A stretch of DNA of 64,000 nt from Glutamicibacter mishrai (GCF_012221945.1 NZ_CP032549.1:1674001-1738000); one strand, 5' to 3'. Counted from the first letter of the stretch, positions 25,842-33,557 are shown. Numbers and translations: made by a program. The notes: generated by a model from the sequence alone, not told the origin.

Positions 25842-26792
25842 ATGAACGCCCTGCTTACGGCAACTGACACTGGTTTCACTGACATCCTGGCTTCTATCTC
25901 AGAATCTGTGCAGTTGGATCTGGTGAAAATGACGGCAAGTATCGATGAGCATCAATTTGGTGCGTCAAGTCCCGGGGAACTCAAGAACGAACTGAGTGCC
26001 CAGATTTATAAGCATCTGCACATCCGCAATCCCCTTATAGATACCCACCCTACAACCGGAGAACAAGATCTAGCTGCGCAGTTCATCCCCCTAGTGCCAC
26101 ACCGAAGTATCTGGCAGGTAGCGGACCGTGGATTCGAAAGTTCGGCTTCAGTAGATGGAGAATCCCACGTCATCGTGAAGCTCGGCGGTGTCAAGGTTCT
26201 ATTACCTCAGTGCGACGTACGTAGGGACACTGCGGAAGAGACGTTGACCGTACGTCTGCCCAGCTGGCGTGTTCGAACCACACCAGGATATTTGCTGGTT
26301 CTCGGTGAGCTTTCCCCTGGGCCTTCCGCGGGCACTGCTCGACTCTATTTTAGTTGTGAAACCCCTGCTCAAGCCTTAGAACTCTTTCCCGCGTTACTTC
26401 GAACACTTGCAGCTTCGGGAAAGGGATACCACCTCAAAGCACTGTCATCCTCATTGGCTTACCCCCGCAGCGACGCGATCGTTGCCTACGTACCGGCAGT
26501 GCACGCTATAAAAATCGCAGACATGCTCAGCCGGACCATAACAGACCTGACGAGCACTCTAAACAGCCTTTCGATATTCACCCAGCCGCTTGGTAACGGA
26601 ATCGCCCTGGCCGAAGAAAGTATCGATCAACGTCCGTCCCACCGGTCGCTGAGCTTCGGGCAACATCGCTCTCGGGTTCTAGCCGACGCACTTTTCCGTG
26701 AAGACCGCGAAAAGATCGGTTTACCTCAGGCGTGGAATCTAGAAGCGACCGCGGCCCGGATCGACCCTAACCAGCCATCTGCCAACCTGTAA
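25842..26792 (+). CDS. HopA1-like phospho-Ser/Thr lyase of class V lanthipeptide synthetase (LxmY-like)
   Basis: 316 residues. The second half shows the HopA1-effector family pattern: ARLYFS core strand, a GKGYHLKALS...YPRSDAIVAYVP region containing conserved Lys and Arg/Asp, TQPLGNGIALAEE and the SFGQHRSRVLADAL helix. In class V lanthipeptide biosynthesis (LxmY) and thioamitide clusters (TvaD-type) such proteins eliminate phosphate from phospho-Ser/Thr. It forms a unit with the preceding kinase (2-nt gap) and lies directly before the precursor genes. Assignment is by pattern and neighbourhood. Confidence 0.75.
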   Translation: MNALLTATDTGFTDILASISESVQLDLVKMTASIDEHQFGASSPGELKNELSAQIYKHLHIRNPLIDTHPTTGEQDLAAQFIPLVPHRSIWQVADRGFESSASVDGESHVIVKLGGVKVLLPQCDVRRDTAEETLTVRLPSWRVRTTPGYLLVLGELSPGPSAGTARLYFSCETPAQALELFPALLRTLAASGKGYHLKALSSSLAYPRSDAIVAYVPAVHAIKIADMLSRTITDLTSTLNSLSIFTQPLGNGIALAEESIDQRPSHRSLSFGQHRSRVLADALFREDREKIGLPQAWNLEATAARIDPNQPSANL

Positions 26793-26863
26793 ATTTTCCT
26801 CACTGGCCACACACCCATCACAAAAAATGCCGTCTCGCCGGCCTATCACTAAGGAGCACCATC

Positions 26864-27019
26864 ATGAGCAACGCCACCGCACTAACCGACCTAGCCCAGG
26901 CGCACACGATCTATGCCGCACCAGACGAACTCGGCGCCGACGCAGCCGCAGAAGCCCCAGCAACCAGCCCACTGTGCATCGGCATCATCGTCGGCGCTAC
27001 CCTCGGCACCGGCTGCTAA
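26864..27019 (+). CDS. Lanthipeptide precursor A1
   Basis: 51 residues, with an aaggag ribosome site 9 nt upstream. The leader is acidic and Ala-rich (LTDLAQAHTIYAAPDELGAD, then AAAEAPA); the probable core is TSPLCIGIIVGATLGTGC (34-51), with Cys38 and the C-terminal Cys51. Thr46 sits five residues before the terminal Cys, the spacing that allows an AviMeCys ring once that cysteine is decarboxylated; Ser35 or Thr34 can bridge to Cys38. The core boundary and ring pattern are inferred. Copy A2 has an identical core. Confidence 0.85.
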   Translation: MSNATALTDLAQAHTIYAAPDELGADAAAEAPATSPLCIGIIVGATLGTGC

Positions 27020-27065
27020 CCCACCAACAAGAATCAGTCCACCCAATCAATCAAGGAGCACCATC

Positions 27066-27221
27066 ATGAGCAACACCACCGCACTAACCGATTTGGCCCA
27101 GGCGCACACGATCTATGCCGCACCAGACGAACTCGGCGCCGACGCAGCCGCAGAAGCCCCAGCAACCAGCCCACTGTGCATCGGCATCATCGTCGGCGCT
27201 ACCCTCGGCACCGGCTGCTAA
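27066..27221 (+). CDS. Lanthipeptide precursor A2
   Basis: 51 residues, identical to A1 except Thr for Ala at position 4; leader, processing region and the 18-residue core are unchanged. It has the same aaggag site. It would yield the same mature product and so raise precursor dosage. Confidence 0.85.
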   Translation: MSNTTALTDLAQAHTIYAAPDELGADAAAEAPATSPLCIGIIVGATLGTGC

Positions 27222-27286
27222 CCCACTGGGTACGCATTAACTAACCGTCAAACCAAGCACTACCCAATCAATCAAGGAGAACCATC

Positions 27287-27460
27287 ATGAGCAACACCAC
27301 CATCGTTGAGAACAACAGCGCACTGACCGACCTAGCCCAGGCGCACACCGCCTATGCTGCACCGAGCGAACTCGGCGCCGACGCGGCCGCAGAAGCCCCA
27401 GCAACCAGCCCATTCTGCGCAGGCGTTCTGATCGGCGCAACCTTGACCGTGGGTTGCTAG
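27287..27460 (+). CDS. Lanthipeptide precursor A3 (variant core)
   Basis: 57 residues, preceded by an aaggag site. The leader has a six-residue N-terminal insertion but keeps LTDLAQAHT.YAAP.ELGADAAAEAPAT. The core is TSPFCAGVLIGATLTVGC: both Cys, the leading Thr-Ser and the Thr five residues before the terminal Cys are conserved while hydrophobic residues differ. This pattern of fixed ring residues and variable spacers supports the predicted ring topology and suggests a second, related product. Confidence 0.85.
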   Translation: MSNTTIVENNSALTDLAQAHTAYAAPSELGADAAAEAPATSPFCAGVLIGATLTVGC

Positions 27461-27480
27461 CACGCACCTCTATCAGTCAC

Positions 27481-27524
27481 TGCGGCGGAGTACTTGGCCG
27501 GCAACGGTCATTCGCTCCGCCGCA
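27481..27524 (+). terminator. Hairpin after the precursor genes (probable attenuator)
   Basis: A perfect 10-bp inverted repeat TGCGGCGGAG/CTCCGCCGCA (24-nt loop) lies 20 nt after precursor A3 and 30 nt before the decarboxylase gene. There is no U-run. A partial terminator or stabiliser here would give more precursor than enzyme mRNA, as in many RiPP operons. Confidence 0.55.
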
Positions 27525-27553
27525 ACATTCCACAGCTACCCCAGAGGAACACC

Positions 27554-28186
27554 ATGACCACAGCGCACAGCACCATGCCAGCTCAGGCACTGGATCTTTC
27601 GTTGGACGGCTTCGGCTATCGTAAAGTTGCGCTGGTTCTGACAGGTTCTGCTGCGACCCAAGTCATGCCGTTCTGGCTCGATTGGATTCTGGCCGCAGCT
27701 CCCCACACGCAGTTCAGAATCATCATGCGAGACTCCGCGAGCCGCTTCATCACTCGACACAGCTTGGAAACGCGTTTGCGTGCACGAGTACATTCCGATC
27801 ATTGGGAAGACGAGGTGATCGCCGAACATGTGGAGCTAGCCGAATGGGCAGATCTCATACTGATCTATCCCGCAACCTTGGACTATGCATCGCGGCTCGC
27901 CAGCGGAATTACCGATTCCCCCTCATTACTCGCTGCGCTCAGTACAAGTGCACCGGTATGCATCGCTCCCGCGCTACCACCCCGCGCGCTGTCCAATCCG
28001 CTGGTAACCAATATCTTGGATGTTTTGCGCGCCCCAAAGAACTTCGTGGTCATCGATCCGGTACCTGGACCCAGCGAATCTAGTGATATCGCGCAAGCGT
28101 GGGTACCGCCGCCTTTCCCAGCAGTGCTGCGTCGTCTCGAAACGTTACGAGTTGCTGGGACTATCGGCTCGACAACGGATCGCTAA
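27554..28186 (+). CDS. Flavoprotein cysteine decarboxylase (HFCD family, LxmD/EpiD-like)
   Basis: 210 residues from the ATG at 27554 (agaggaac site). The flavin-binding start VALVLTGSAAT and the HVELAEWADLILIYPATLDY and RLASGITDS blocks are those of homo-oligomeric flavin-containing Cys decarboxylases; APALPPRALSNP takes the place of the usual PxMN substrate motif. It would oxidatively decarboxylate the C-terminal Cys of the precursors to an aminoenethiol, which then adds to a dehydro residue to form AviCys/AviMeCys. The stop overlaps the next start by one base (TAATG). Confidence 0.88.
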   Translation: MTTAHSTMPAQALDLSLDGFGYRKVALVLTGSAATQVMPFWLDWILAAAPHTQFRIIMRDSASRFITRHSLETRLRARVHSDHWEDEVIAEHVELAEWADLILIYPATLDYASRLASGITDSPSLLAALSTSAPVCIAPALPPRALSNPLVTNILDVLRAPKNFVVIDPVPGPSESSDIAQAWVPPPFPAVLRRLETLRVAGTIGSTTDR

Positions 28187-29061
28187 TGACGACAGTTAAC
28201 TTCACTCCGGATGCAAGCTTCAGGGTACAAACAGGGTTGCTGGCCACCGAAGTAACGAGTCATGACGGCGTATATACGTGGCAACATCGCTTGGGCGCAC
28301 ACGCCCCGGTCGGTTTTTCCACCCTTGCGCCGTCTGGGAAATCGAAAGAAACTCACGATTCAGAATTGGTCATTTGGGGACAAGGCGACAACACGGGTCG
28401 CAGTTACCGAACCCACGCCGGTTCATCCCTCGCGATTCATCTTTTGGATCCCCAACCGGTCAAGTTGCGAGCTATCGGGAAACTCTGGGGCGCTGCGCTT
28501 AACGAGGTACACAATGTTCGTCCTGCTTCCAAAGTAACTTTCACCAAGCCTCGCACCTTGCAACGCGCTGCCGCATGGCTCGACGGCTCCTGGAAACCAG
28601 CTCGTACCGTTCTAGGATCCGCCGGACTGAGCTGCCTAGTTGATTGGGCTATTCGAATGGGCGAAGGCCCTCATCGTGTACTTGTACACGGTTGCCCCGG
28701 AATGGCCCACTGGGTCATGACTTCCGATGCACGAGAGGGAAGCCTACTAACCGGCGAAGATGCTGGCGTCGCGAGCCCAATCTACGATTTCGGCTGGGTT
28801 TTGGGCGAAATTACAGAGCTAAGAGCATTTCACCCTTTGCTAGGCACAGGGTTGAACCAGCTAGAGGAAGGTCTCCTCGACTGTTTTCCCGAAGTACCCA
28901 ACCTGACTGATCTGAACTTGGCTCGTGCGTTCCGACTGGTTCACCACGCCTTTGATTGGCACCACTATGCCGGTGCATCGATTGAACAGGCCGCATTGCT
29001 TTTGCGATTAGCAAGGAATTACATATCCAACCCGGTAGGAACTGATCAGGAAATCTCATGA
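28186..29061 (+). CDS. Degenerate kinase-like RiPP protein (candidate LxmX-like third component)
   Basis: 291 residues from the ATG at 28186, which overlaps the decarboxylase stop by one base. The C-terminal half resembles an aminoglycoside phosphotransferase active site whose key residues are lost: VLVHGCPGMAHW (166-176) has Cys170 where the catalytic Asp should be, and LLTGEDAG (187-194) replaces the LxDxEDAG metal site, followed by the usual PIYDFGWVLGEI. So it looks like a pseudokinase. Class V lanthipeptide synthetases need a third protein (LxmX in lexapeptide) of unknown fold, thought to help cyclisation; this gene occupies that place. The link to LxmX is inference. Confidence 0.6.
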   Translation: MTTVNFTPDASFRVQTGLLATEVTSHDGVYTWQHRLGAHAPVGFSTLAPSGKSKETHDSELVIWGQGDNTGRSYRTHAGSSLAIHLLDPQPVKLRAIGKLWGAALNEVHNVRPASKVTFTKPRTLQRAAAWLDGSWKPARTVLGSAGLSCLVDWAIRMGEGPHRVLVHGCPGMAHWVMTSDAREGSLLTGEDAGVASPIYDFGWVLGEITELRAFHPLLGTGLNQLEEGLLDCFPEVPNLTDLNLARAFRLVHHAFDWHHYAGASIEQAALLLRLARNYISNPVGTDQEIS

Positions 29062-30311
29062 ACTCGACCCCCTTGGAGGCAGCCCAAATGCGCGGCATGA
29101 CACTTGATCAGGGTGCCCGCGCAATCGCCATTCAAAACCCGTCAGCGCGAAACAGTACATTCGTTCTTGCCATTTCTTCAGGGATGCGACACGAACTACC
29201 GGGTGAAGAAGGAATGCTTCACTTACTCGAGCATCTGATTTACCAAGATAGTGCGGCAATCACCTCAAGCGACCGTGAAGCTGAACTTAACAGTGTTGGT
29301 GGTGTCTTGGGCGGACACACTCACATGGACTACACCGAGTTTTATGAAACGGCATTACCTTCTGATCTGTCTGGCATGGTGGCCCGAGTGATTGAACAGG
29401 TATTTCATCCAGCATTTAAACCTGAGCAGATTAATGAACAGATCCACGCTGTATGCACCGAACGTTCCCAGCGTTTGGCTCCCGCACCTGGTGAGGTGTT
29501 GCCGTTCCCGCACCTGACTTGCCAATATTGGGAAGACCACGCGCATGGCCACGATGGTACCGGCGACAAGAGCTTATTTTCTAGAGTTTCTGTCGAGCGT
29601 CTGCAAGATTTGCATGCAAAGCACTACCGCCCTGAACACGCTGTTTTGGTGACTTTCGGGCCACAAGAACCGTCCGAAATGTTGGAGATCCTCGCGGAAG
29701 AAATGGGTTCAGTCTCGATTGCGAAATCCATGCCAAAAGCTACAGCATCGCACCACATGGAGGCCCGTCAAAACTCGGCGAAAAACCAAATAGTTCATGA
29801 CCCTGGCTTACCAGGTAGACGTCTGCTCGCCGCTACCAGCGCTGCGGACGCACGGACGATTAACGAAGCATTCCTTGGTGATTTGATTGTCGCTTCTCTG
29901 CTTTCAATGCAAACCGGATTGGATTCCAGCGTTGGAATCTTCGGTCCGGCCGACCTAACCGAAAACGACTTATTCATCCTCGTAGATGACACGGGACTCG
30001 ATCTAGAGCCAATACTCAGGCTACGAGCATTGGCCTCTGTTGATGACACAATTTTGCAATCTGCGGCAAAAAGGGCACTGTTTACCGTTGAAAAATCCGT
30101 GCATGATGATGAACGGCTGGCACGAACTACCGCTCGGGACATGCTTCTTCGAGGATCGCCTAGCTTTTCCCATGAACTGGTGAGTCGGCTAAGGCTTCTT
30201 TCCGAGCAGACAACAAGATTACGCAAACTACTACTAGGTTCAACGCAGCGTCTAGCTACTCAGCCGTGGCATACCCTCGACGTTACCCCAACCCTCCAGG
30301 AGGATGCATGA
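29058..30311 (+). CDS. M16-family metallopeptidase, catalytic subunit (LxmP-like)
   Basis: 417 residues. Inverted zinc motif HLLEH at 55-59 and the third ligand E135 (TERSQR), 76 residues on, give the canonical M16 HxxEH-X75-E site, so it should be active. It overlaps the previous gene by 4 nt. In lanthidin clusters a pair of M16 proteins removes the leader peptide; the second partner is the next gene. A processing-protease or insulinase role outside the cluster is less likely given the tight coupling. Confidence 0.88.
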   Translation: MNSTPLEAAQMRGMTLDQGARAIAIQNPSARNSTFVLAISSGMRHELPGEEGMLHLLEHLIYQDSAAITSSDREAELNSVGGVLGGHTHMDYTEFYETALPSDLSGMVARVIEQVFHPAFKPEQINEQIHAVCTERSQRLAPAPGEVLPFPHLTCQYWEDHAHGHDGTGDKSLFSRVSVERLQDLHAKHYRPEHAVLVTFGPQEPSEMLEILAEEMGSVSIAKSMPKATASHHMEARQNSAKNQIVHDPGLPGRRLLAATSAADARTINEAFLGDLIVASLLSMQTGLDSSVGIFGPADLTENDLFILVDDTGLDLEPILRLRALASVDDTILQSAAKRALFTVEKSVHDDERLARTTARDMLLRGSPSFSHELVSRLRLLSEQTTRLRKLLLGSTQRLATQPWHTLDVTPTLQEDA

Positions 30312-31225
30312 GAAGCCTAGCCAAGAGAGTACTAACAATCTCCGATGACCGCTCCAGTTTTCCTGTGCTCTCGCTGGCGTGGCGCACCGACCCGCAACAT
30401 GAACAGGAAACTCGACGGTTGTTGACTCAGAGTTTCGGCCATACTGACCGGTTGGTTCCGGTCTGGCACCAGTTTTCGGGCGACAACGGGTCAGTAATTC
30501 TGACGGTTGCCGCTGAACAGCCGCAACTGGAGCGGTGGTTGCGGTCCATGGCCCACGAATCCTCGCGTCTCGATTCCACGTTGGCCTCCGGACCGACGAT
30601 CGCTTTAGTCGGAACCTTCGCTGATGCCAAAAATTTCCTTGCCACTGCTACCTACCTGTTCCCGAGAAATGACTCAGAAACTGCAGTGCTACCGAGCCGA
30701 ATGCAGCAAAACATGGTCCAGGGCTACCAGCAGACACTGATTACCGGCCAAGACCCAAGCCTGAAGGCCGGAGAGGCAGCCTGCTTCTTGGCACTGTGCC
30801 TATTATCGGGAGGGTCTTCGGCAATGCTACCCCGCACGGTATCGAGCCTTGGGAACGGGGCCACGGTCCAAATTTCCCGAGGTCTTGTGCAACGCCGGGC
30901 TGCCATCACTTGGCAAGGAATTTGCCGAGGGAGCGGCGGATTGCAGGTTTTCGAAATGCTCGCCCAAGCCCTGCCAGCGCAACTCAAAGCCATGAATGAC
31001 GCCGAGGTGCAACAGCTCAAGCACTTCGCGCTGGCAAACCTTAGTCGTGCATGGCGCTCACCGGTAGAACTGGCGCAAACCGCGAATCAGTACCAGATCA
31101 TGGACTGGGGACAGTCATTGATCTCTAGCCCGCAATCAGAACTTGATCGAGTAACGCGCGAAGACTTGGATCACGCAATGGATCAATTACTACGTCCTGT
31201 CTTGGAAGTTCTCGGCCGAAGCTAA
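30308..31225 (+). CDS. M16-family peptidase partner subunit, non-catalytic
   Basis: 305 residues from the ATG at 30308, which overlaps the preceding stop by 4 nt and follows aggagg. No HxxEH motif is present. The LLSGGSSAMLPRTVSSLGNGATVQIS region and the late LKHFALANLSRAWRSPVELAQ helix match M16 domain pairs in which the second subunit supplies substrate-binding residues. Expected to dimerise with the preceding peptidase. It is the last gene of the RiPP operon. Confidence 0.78.
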   Translation: MRSLAKRVLTISDDRSSFPVLSLAWRTDPQHEQETRRLLTQSFGHTDRLVPVWHQFSGDNGSVILTVAAEQPQLERWLRSMAHESSRLDSTLASGPTIALVGTFADAKNFLATATYLFPRNDSETAVLPSRMQQNMVQGYQQTLITGQDPSLKAGEAACFLALCLLSGGSSAMLPRTVSSLGNGATVQISRGLVQRRAAITWQGICRGSGGLQVFEMLAQALPAQLKAMNDAEVQQLKHFALANLSRAWRSPVELAQTANQYQIMDWGQSLISSPQSELDRVTREDLDHAMDQLLRPVLEVLGRS

Positions 31226-31247
31226 GGGGAAGTATTGCACGCACTAA

Positions 31248-31919
31248 CTAGACTCGCGGCACCCTTTTAATATCTAACAGCCCATATTCCATAGACTTAA
31301 CGAGGATTTGCACGCGGTCGCGAACTCCGAGCTTTTCCATTACCTTAACGAACCGCGCCTTCACGGTCGATTCGGTAACGTACAACTCTTCGGCCATTTC
31401 CTTATTGCTCATCCCTTTGCCAAGCAACACGATGACTTCAAGCTCTTTGTCAGTTAGGGCCTCAGATAATTTTGCATCAGGTTCAACTTGCGCTGGAATC
31501 GAGTCGGCCAGCCCGGAAACGACGTGGCGAGTTACCTCAGCGGAAAGCACCGATTCACCAGCCATTACTTTGTGTATTGCTTCGGTGATCTCTTTAGGCT
31601 GAGCGTCCTTGACAAGATATCCGCTGGCTCCAGCACGGAGTAGGTCCACTACGTAACGGTCCGTATTAAAGGTACTCAGCCCAATAATCGCGATTTCTGG
31701 ATTGTTTTGATGGATCTGCGCAGTGGCGGCCACCCCGTCCATTACCGGCATCTGCATGTCCATGAGAATCACGTCCGGACGTAGCCCGGCAGCCTGAAGC
31801 ACAGCAGCTTTCCCGTCAGCAGCTTCTCCAATGATCTGGATGGTGGGATCCGAGGAAAGGTAGTCACGCAAAATTTCGCGAGTCAGAGTTTCGTCGTCAA
31901 CGAGCAGTACGGTGCTCAA
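31248..31919 (-). CDS. NarL/LuxR-type response regulator
   Basis: 223 residues: receiver domain (1-120) with acidic pair D8-D9, phosphoacceptor D54 (DVILMDMQMP) and K104, then a LuxR helix-turn-helix (TDKELEVIVLLGKGMSNKEM and ESTVKARFVKVMEKLGV). The cognate kinase gene is 47 nt upstream on the same strand. It converges with the RiPP operon and is a good candidate for its regulator, though no evidence beyond position supports that. Confidence 0.92.
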   Translation of the reverse strand: MSTVLLVDDETLTREILRDYLSSDPTIQIIGEAADGKAAVLQAAGLRPDVILMDMQMPVMDGVAATAQIHQNNPEIAIIGLSTFNTDRYVVDLLRAGASGYLVKDAQPKEITEAIHKVMAGESVLSAEVTRHVVSGLADSIPAQVEPDAKLSEALTDKELEVIVLLGKGMSNKEMAEELYVTESTVKARFVKVMEKLGVRDRVQILVKSMEYGLLDIKRVPRV

Positions 31920-31966
31920 GGCTTCTCCTTCTTACCTGGCGCCATGACCACACGGCGCTACTACCC

Positions 31967-33247
31967 TTAGTTTGCCTTAGAAAGTCCATCTAATGGAATC
32001 GTGACGCTGGTTGTCCACTCTCTATCAGCTTCGCCCGCTTCCACAAACCCACCGAAAACCCTACAACGTGCGCGCATGGCCTCAAGCCCAGTTTTTGAAG
32101 ACACGATCGGCTTTTCGTCCGATATGTCATTCGTAGCTAGGAGTTGAACGTTACCCTCGCGCACATATAGGCCCACTTCTACACTGCTCGCGGGGACCGC
32201 GTGTTTGAGAACGTTGGTGCCCAGCTCTCGAATGGTTCGGCGGAGCGCCTGCCTCAAGCTGGCTGGAATACGGGCAACTTCGCCCTGCACCGTGAGCTTC
32301 ACTTCATATCCTGAACTCTGAAGCGCATCCGCCACCGCATCCAGATCATGCACCAGACCCACGGCCGTCGTAGTTTCTCCAGAAAGTTCAGCCAGATCGA
32401 TAATGCTCGGACCAACTGTTGCGCTTTCGCCAGCTGCGTCAGATGCTTTATCTTCTTCCTTGAGTAGCAGTACTAGCGAGCGAAGATCCTGCAGTGTCTG
32501 CTGTGCGGAATTGCCAATTCCCTCGAGAATCTCTGAAGTTTTTTTCTGGTCGTCCACGAACTCTGCGCGCCTCGCCTGCATCGCGATAATAGTGACGTCA
32601 TGGGCCACGATGTCGTGTAACTCGTGTGCAAGTAAGGTTCGTTCGTTGGCCCGAATTTTTGCCTGCTCGACTTCCAAATCCTCGATACGTTTGGTGCTAC
32701 TTTCGTGACGGCGGCGAAATGCATTCAAGCTGAGTCCTGCCACACCAGCGAAGGCAACAAAGACTCCCACCATGGCCACCGCGAACAACGGAGCATTAGG
32801 AACCAACAAATACAGGAAGAATAAGACGACTTCACCCAGCAAAGGAAAAAGCACTGCTTGACGCCAAGGTAGAAGGTAGCAAGAACCTGCAACGACAATT
32901 ACTGAGGGGAAAACTAGCCCCGCCAAAAGGGCGCCCGGCATACCCACTGCAGCGATAATACATATGCATGCGAGCCAGAGGGCAGCTCCCGGTAAAGCAC
33001 CAAGAGATAGGGCCACGAGCGGCAAATAAGGTAGCGCCAATTTCAGCGCCCCATATTTTCCAAATGAGTCCCCGGAGCCTACCCAGACGTCCCCCACATA
33101 CATGATGAGGGCCAACAGAACCAGTACCAGACGACCAACGATGCCTCCGGGCAACGGCTTAATATCTGCAGTCCAGGCAGTCCAATTTCTCATATCTGAC
33201 ATTGTTCCATCGCCAGTGCTGGTTATTGACATCGTCACGAATTCCAT
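31967..33247 (-). CDS. Sensor histidine kinase, HisKA_3 (NarL-type partner)
   Basis: 426 residues from the first ATG. Four to five membrane segments occupy about 36-172, a linker/coiled helix follows, and the phosphoacceptor His211 lies in LLAHELHDIVAHDVT; a degenerate HATPase domain follows (RTIRELGTNVLKHA...). There is little extracellular sequence, so it probably senses within the membrane, as in cell-envelope stress or lantibiotic-type kinases. Internal Met codons at 6 and 16 are alternative starts; none has a strong ribosome site. Partner of the downstream response regulator. Confidence 0.88.
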   Translation of the reverse strand: MEFVTMSITSTGDGTMSDMRNWTAWTADIKPLPGGIVGRLVLVLLALIMYVGDVWVGSGDSFGKYGALKLALPYLPLVALSLGALPGAALWLACICIIAAVGMPGALLAGLVFPSVIVVAGSCYLLPWRQAVLFPLLGEVVLFFLYLLVPNAPLFAVAMVGVFVAFAGVAGLSLNAFRRRHESSTKRIEDLEVEQAKIRANERTLLAHELHDIVAHDVTIIAMQARRAEFVDDQKKTSEILEGIGNSAQQTLQDLRSLVLLLKEEDKASDAAGESATVGPSIIDLAELSGETTTAVGLVHDLDAVADALQSSGYEVKLTVQGEVARIPASLRQALRRTIRELGTNVLKHAVPASSVEVGLYVREGNVQLLATNDISDEKPIVSSKTGLEAMRARCRVFGGFVEAGEADREWTTSVTIPLDGLSKAN

Positions 33248-33299
33248 GACGGACTCAGAGAGCGTGGTGTCAGAGTGGCGAATAGCTAGAGCTTGCTAT

Positions 33300-33557
33300 C
33301 TATTGCGGTCGACGCCGTGGTTCCAAGCGGCTGACGGTGTAGAGCGTCTGGTCATCCGGCTGGGTTCCCGCGGCCTCATGCGCCGCCTTGACCTTCATGG
33401 CCCGGTCCCACTTGATACGCTCGCGCGGGCTGGAATCGACCCGGCGTTCGGCAGGACCAAAAATACTCAGCCCCAAATACTTCAGGCGCCAGAGAACACG
33501 GTAGCCAACACCCAATCCGGTGGTATCGGTGATGATTGGCAGTGGAGATTCATCCAT
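33300..33557 (-). CDS. Small conserved-looking protein, 85 aa
   Basis: No function known to me. The N-terminus ESPLPIITDTTGLGVGYRVL and the YLGLSIFGPAERR segment look like a conserved actinobacterial small protein; the second half is highly charged (Arg/Lys) with no membrane helix. An inverted repeat (33616-33635) lies about 60 bp upstream, between this gene and the MarR gene, suggesting regulation by that protein. Confidence 0.65.
   Translation of the reverse strand: MDESPLPIITDTTGLGVGYRVLWRLKYLGLSIFGPAERRVDSSPRERIKWDRAMKVKAAHEAAGTQPDDQTLYTVSRLEPRRRPQ

Larger units (their letters stand above)
26850..27224 (+). repeat. Tandem near-identical duplication of precursor gene
   Basis: About 175 bp including the ribosome site and whole precursor gene occurs twice in a row (26850-27023 and 27053-27224). 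The two reading frames differ at only four bases, one of them changing Ala4 to Thr4. This indicates recent duplication; a third, diverged copy follows. Confidence 0.85.

Noticed and set aside
26913..27221. A 102-codon frame fused into precursor A2
   Set aside because: It begins out of frame inside A1 and only reaches the A2 frame after the gap; precursor A2 has its own ATG and ribosome site.
26850..27224. Tandem repeats considered as a CRISPR array
   Set aside because: The repeats are about 175 bp, code for entire precursor genes and lack short spacers.
30266..30307. Extended start for the second M16 protein
   Set aside because: The extra 14 residues overlap the preceding gene; the ATG at 30308 has an aggagg site and the ATGA overlap usual for this operon.
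24742..31225. A thioamitide (thioviridamide-type) cluster
   Set aside because: The kinase, HopA1-like and decarboxylase proteins are shared, but the YcaO/TfuA pair that installs thioamides is missing from the window.
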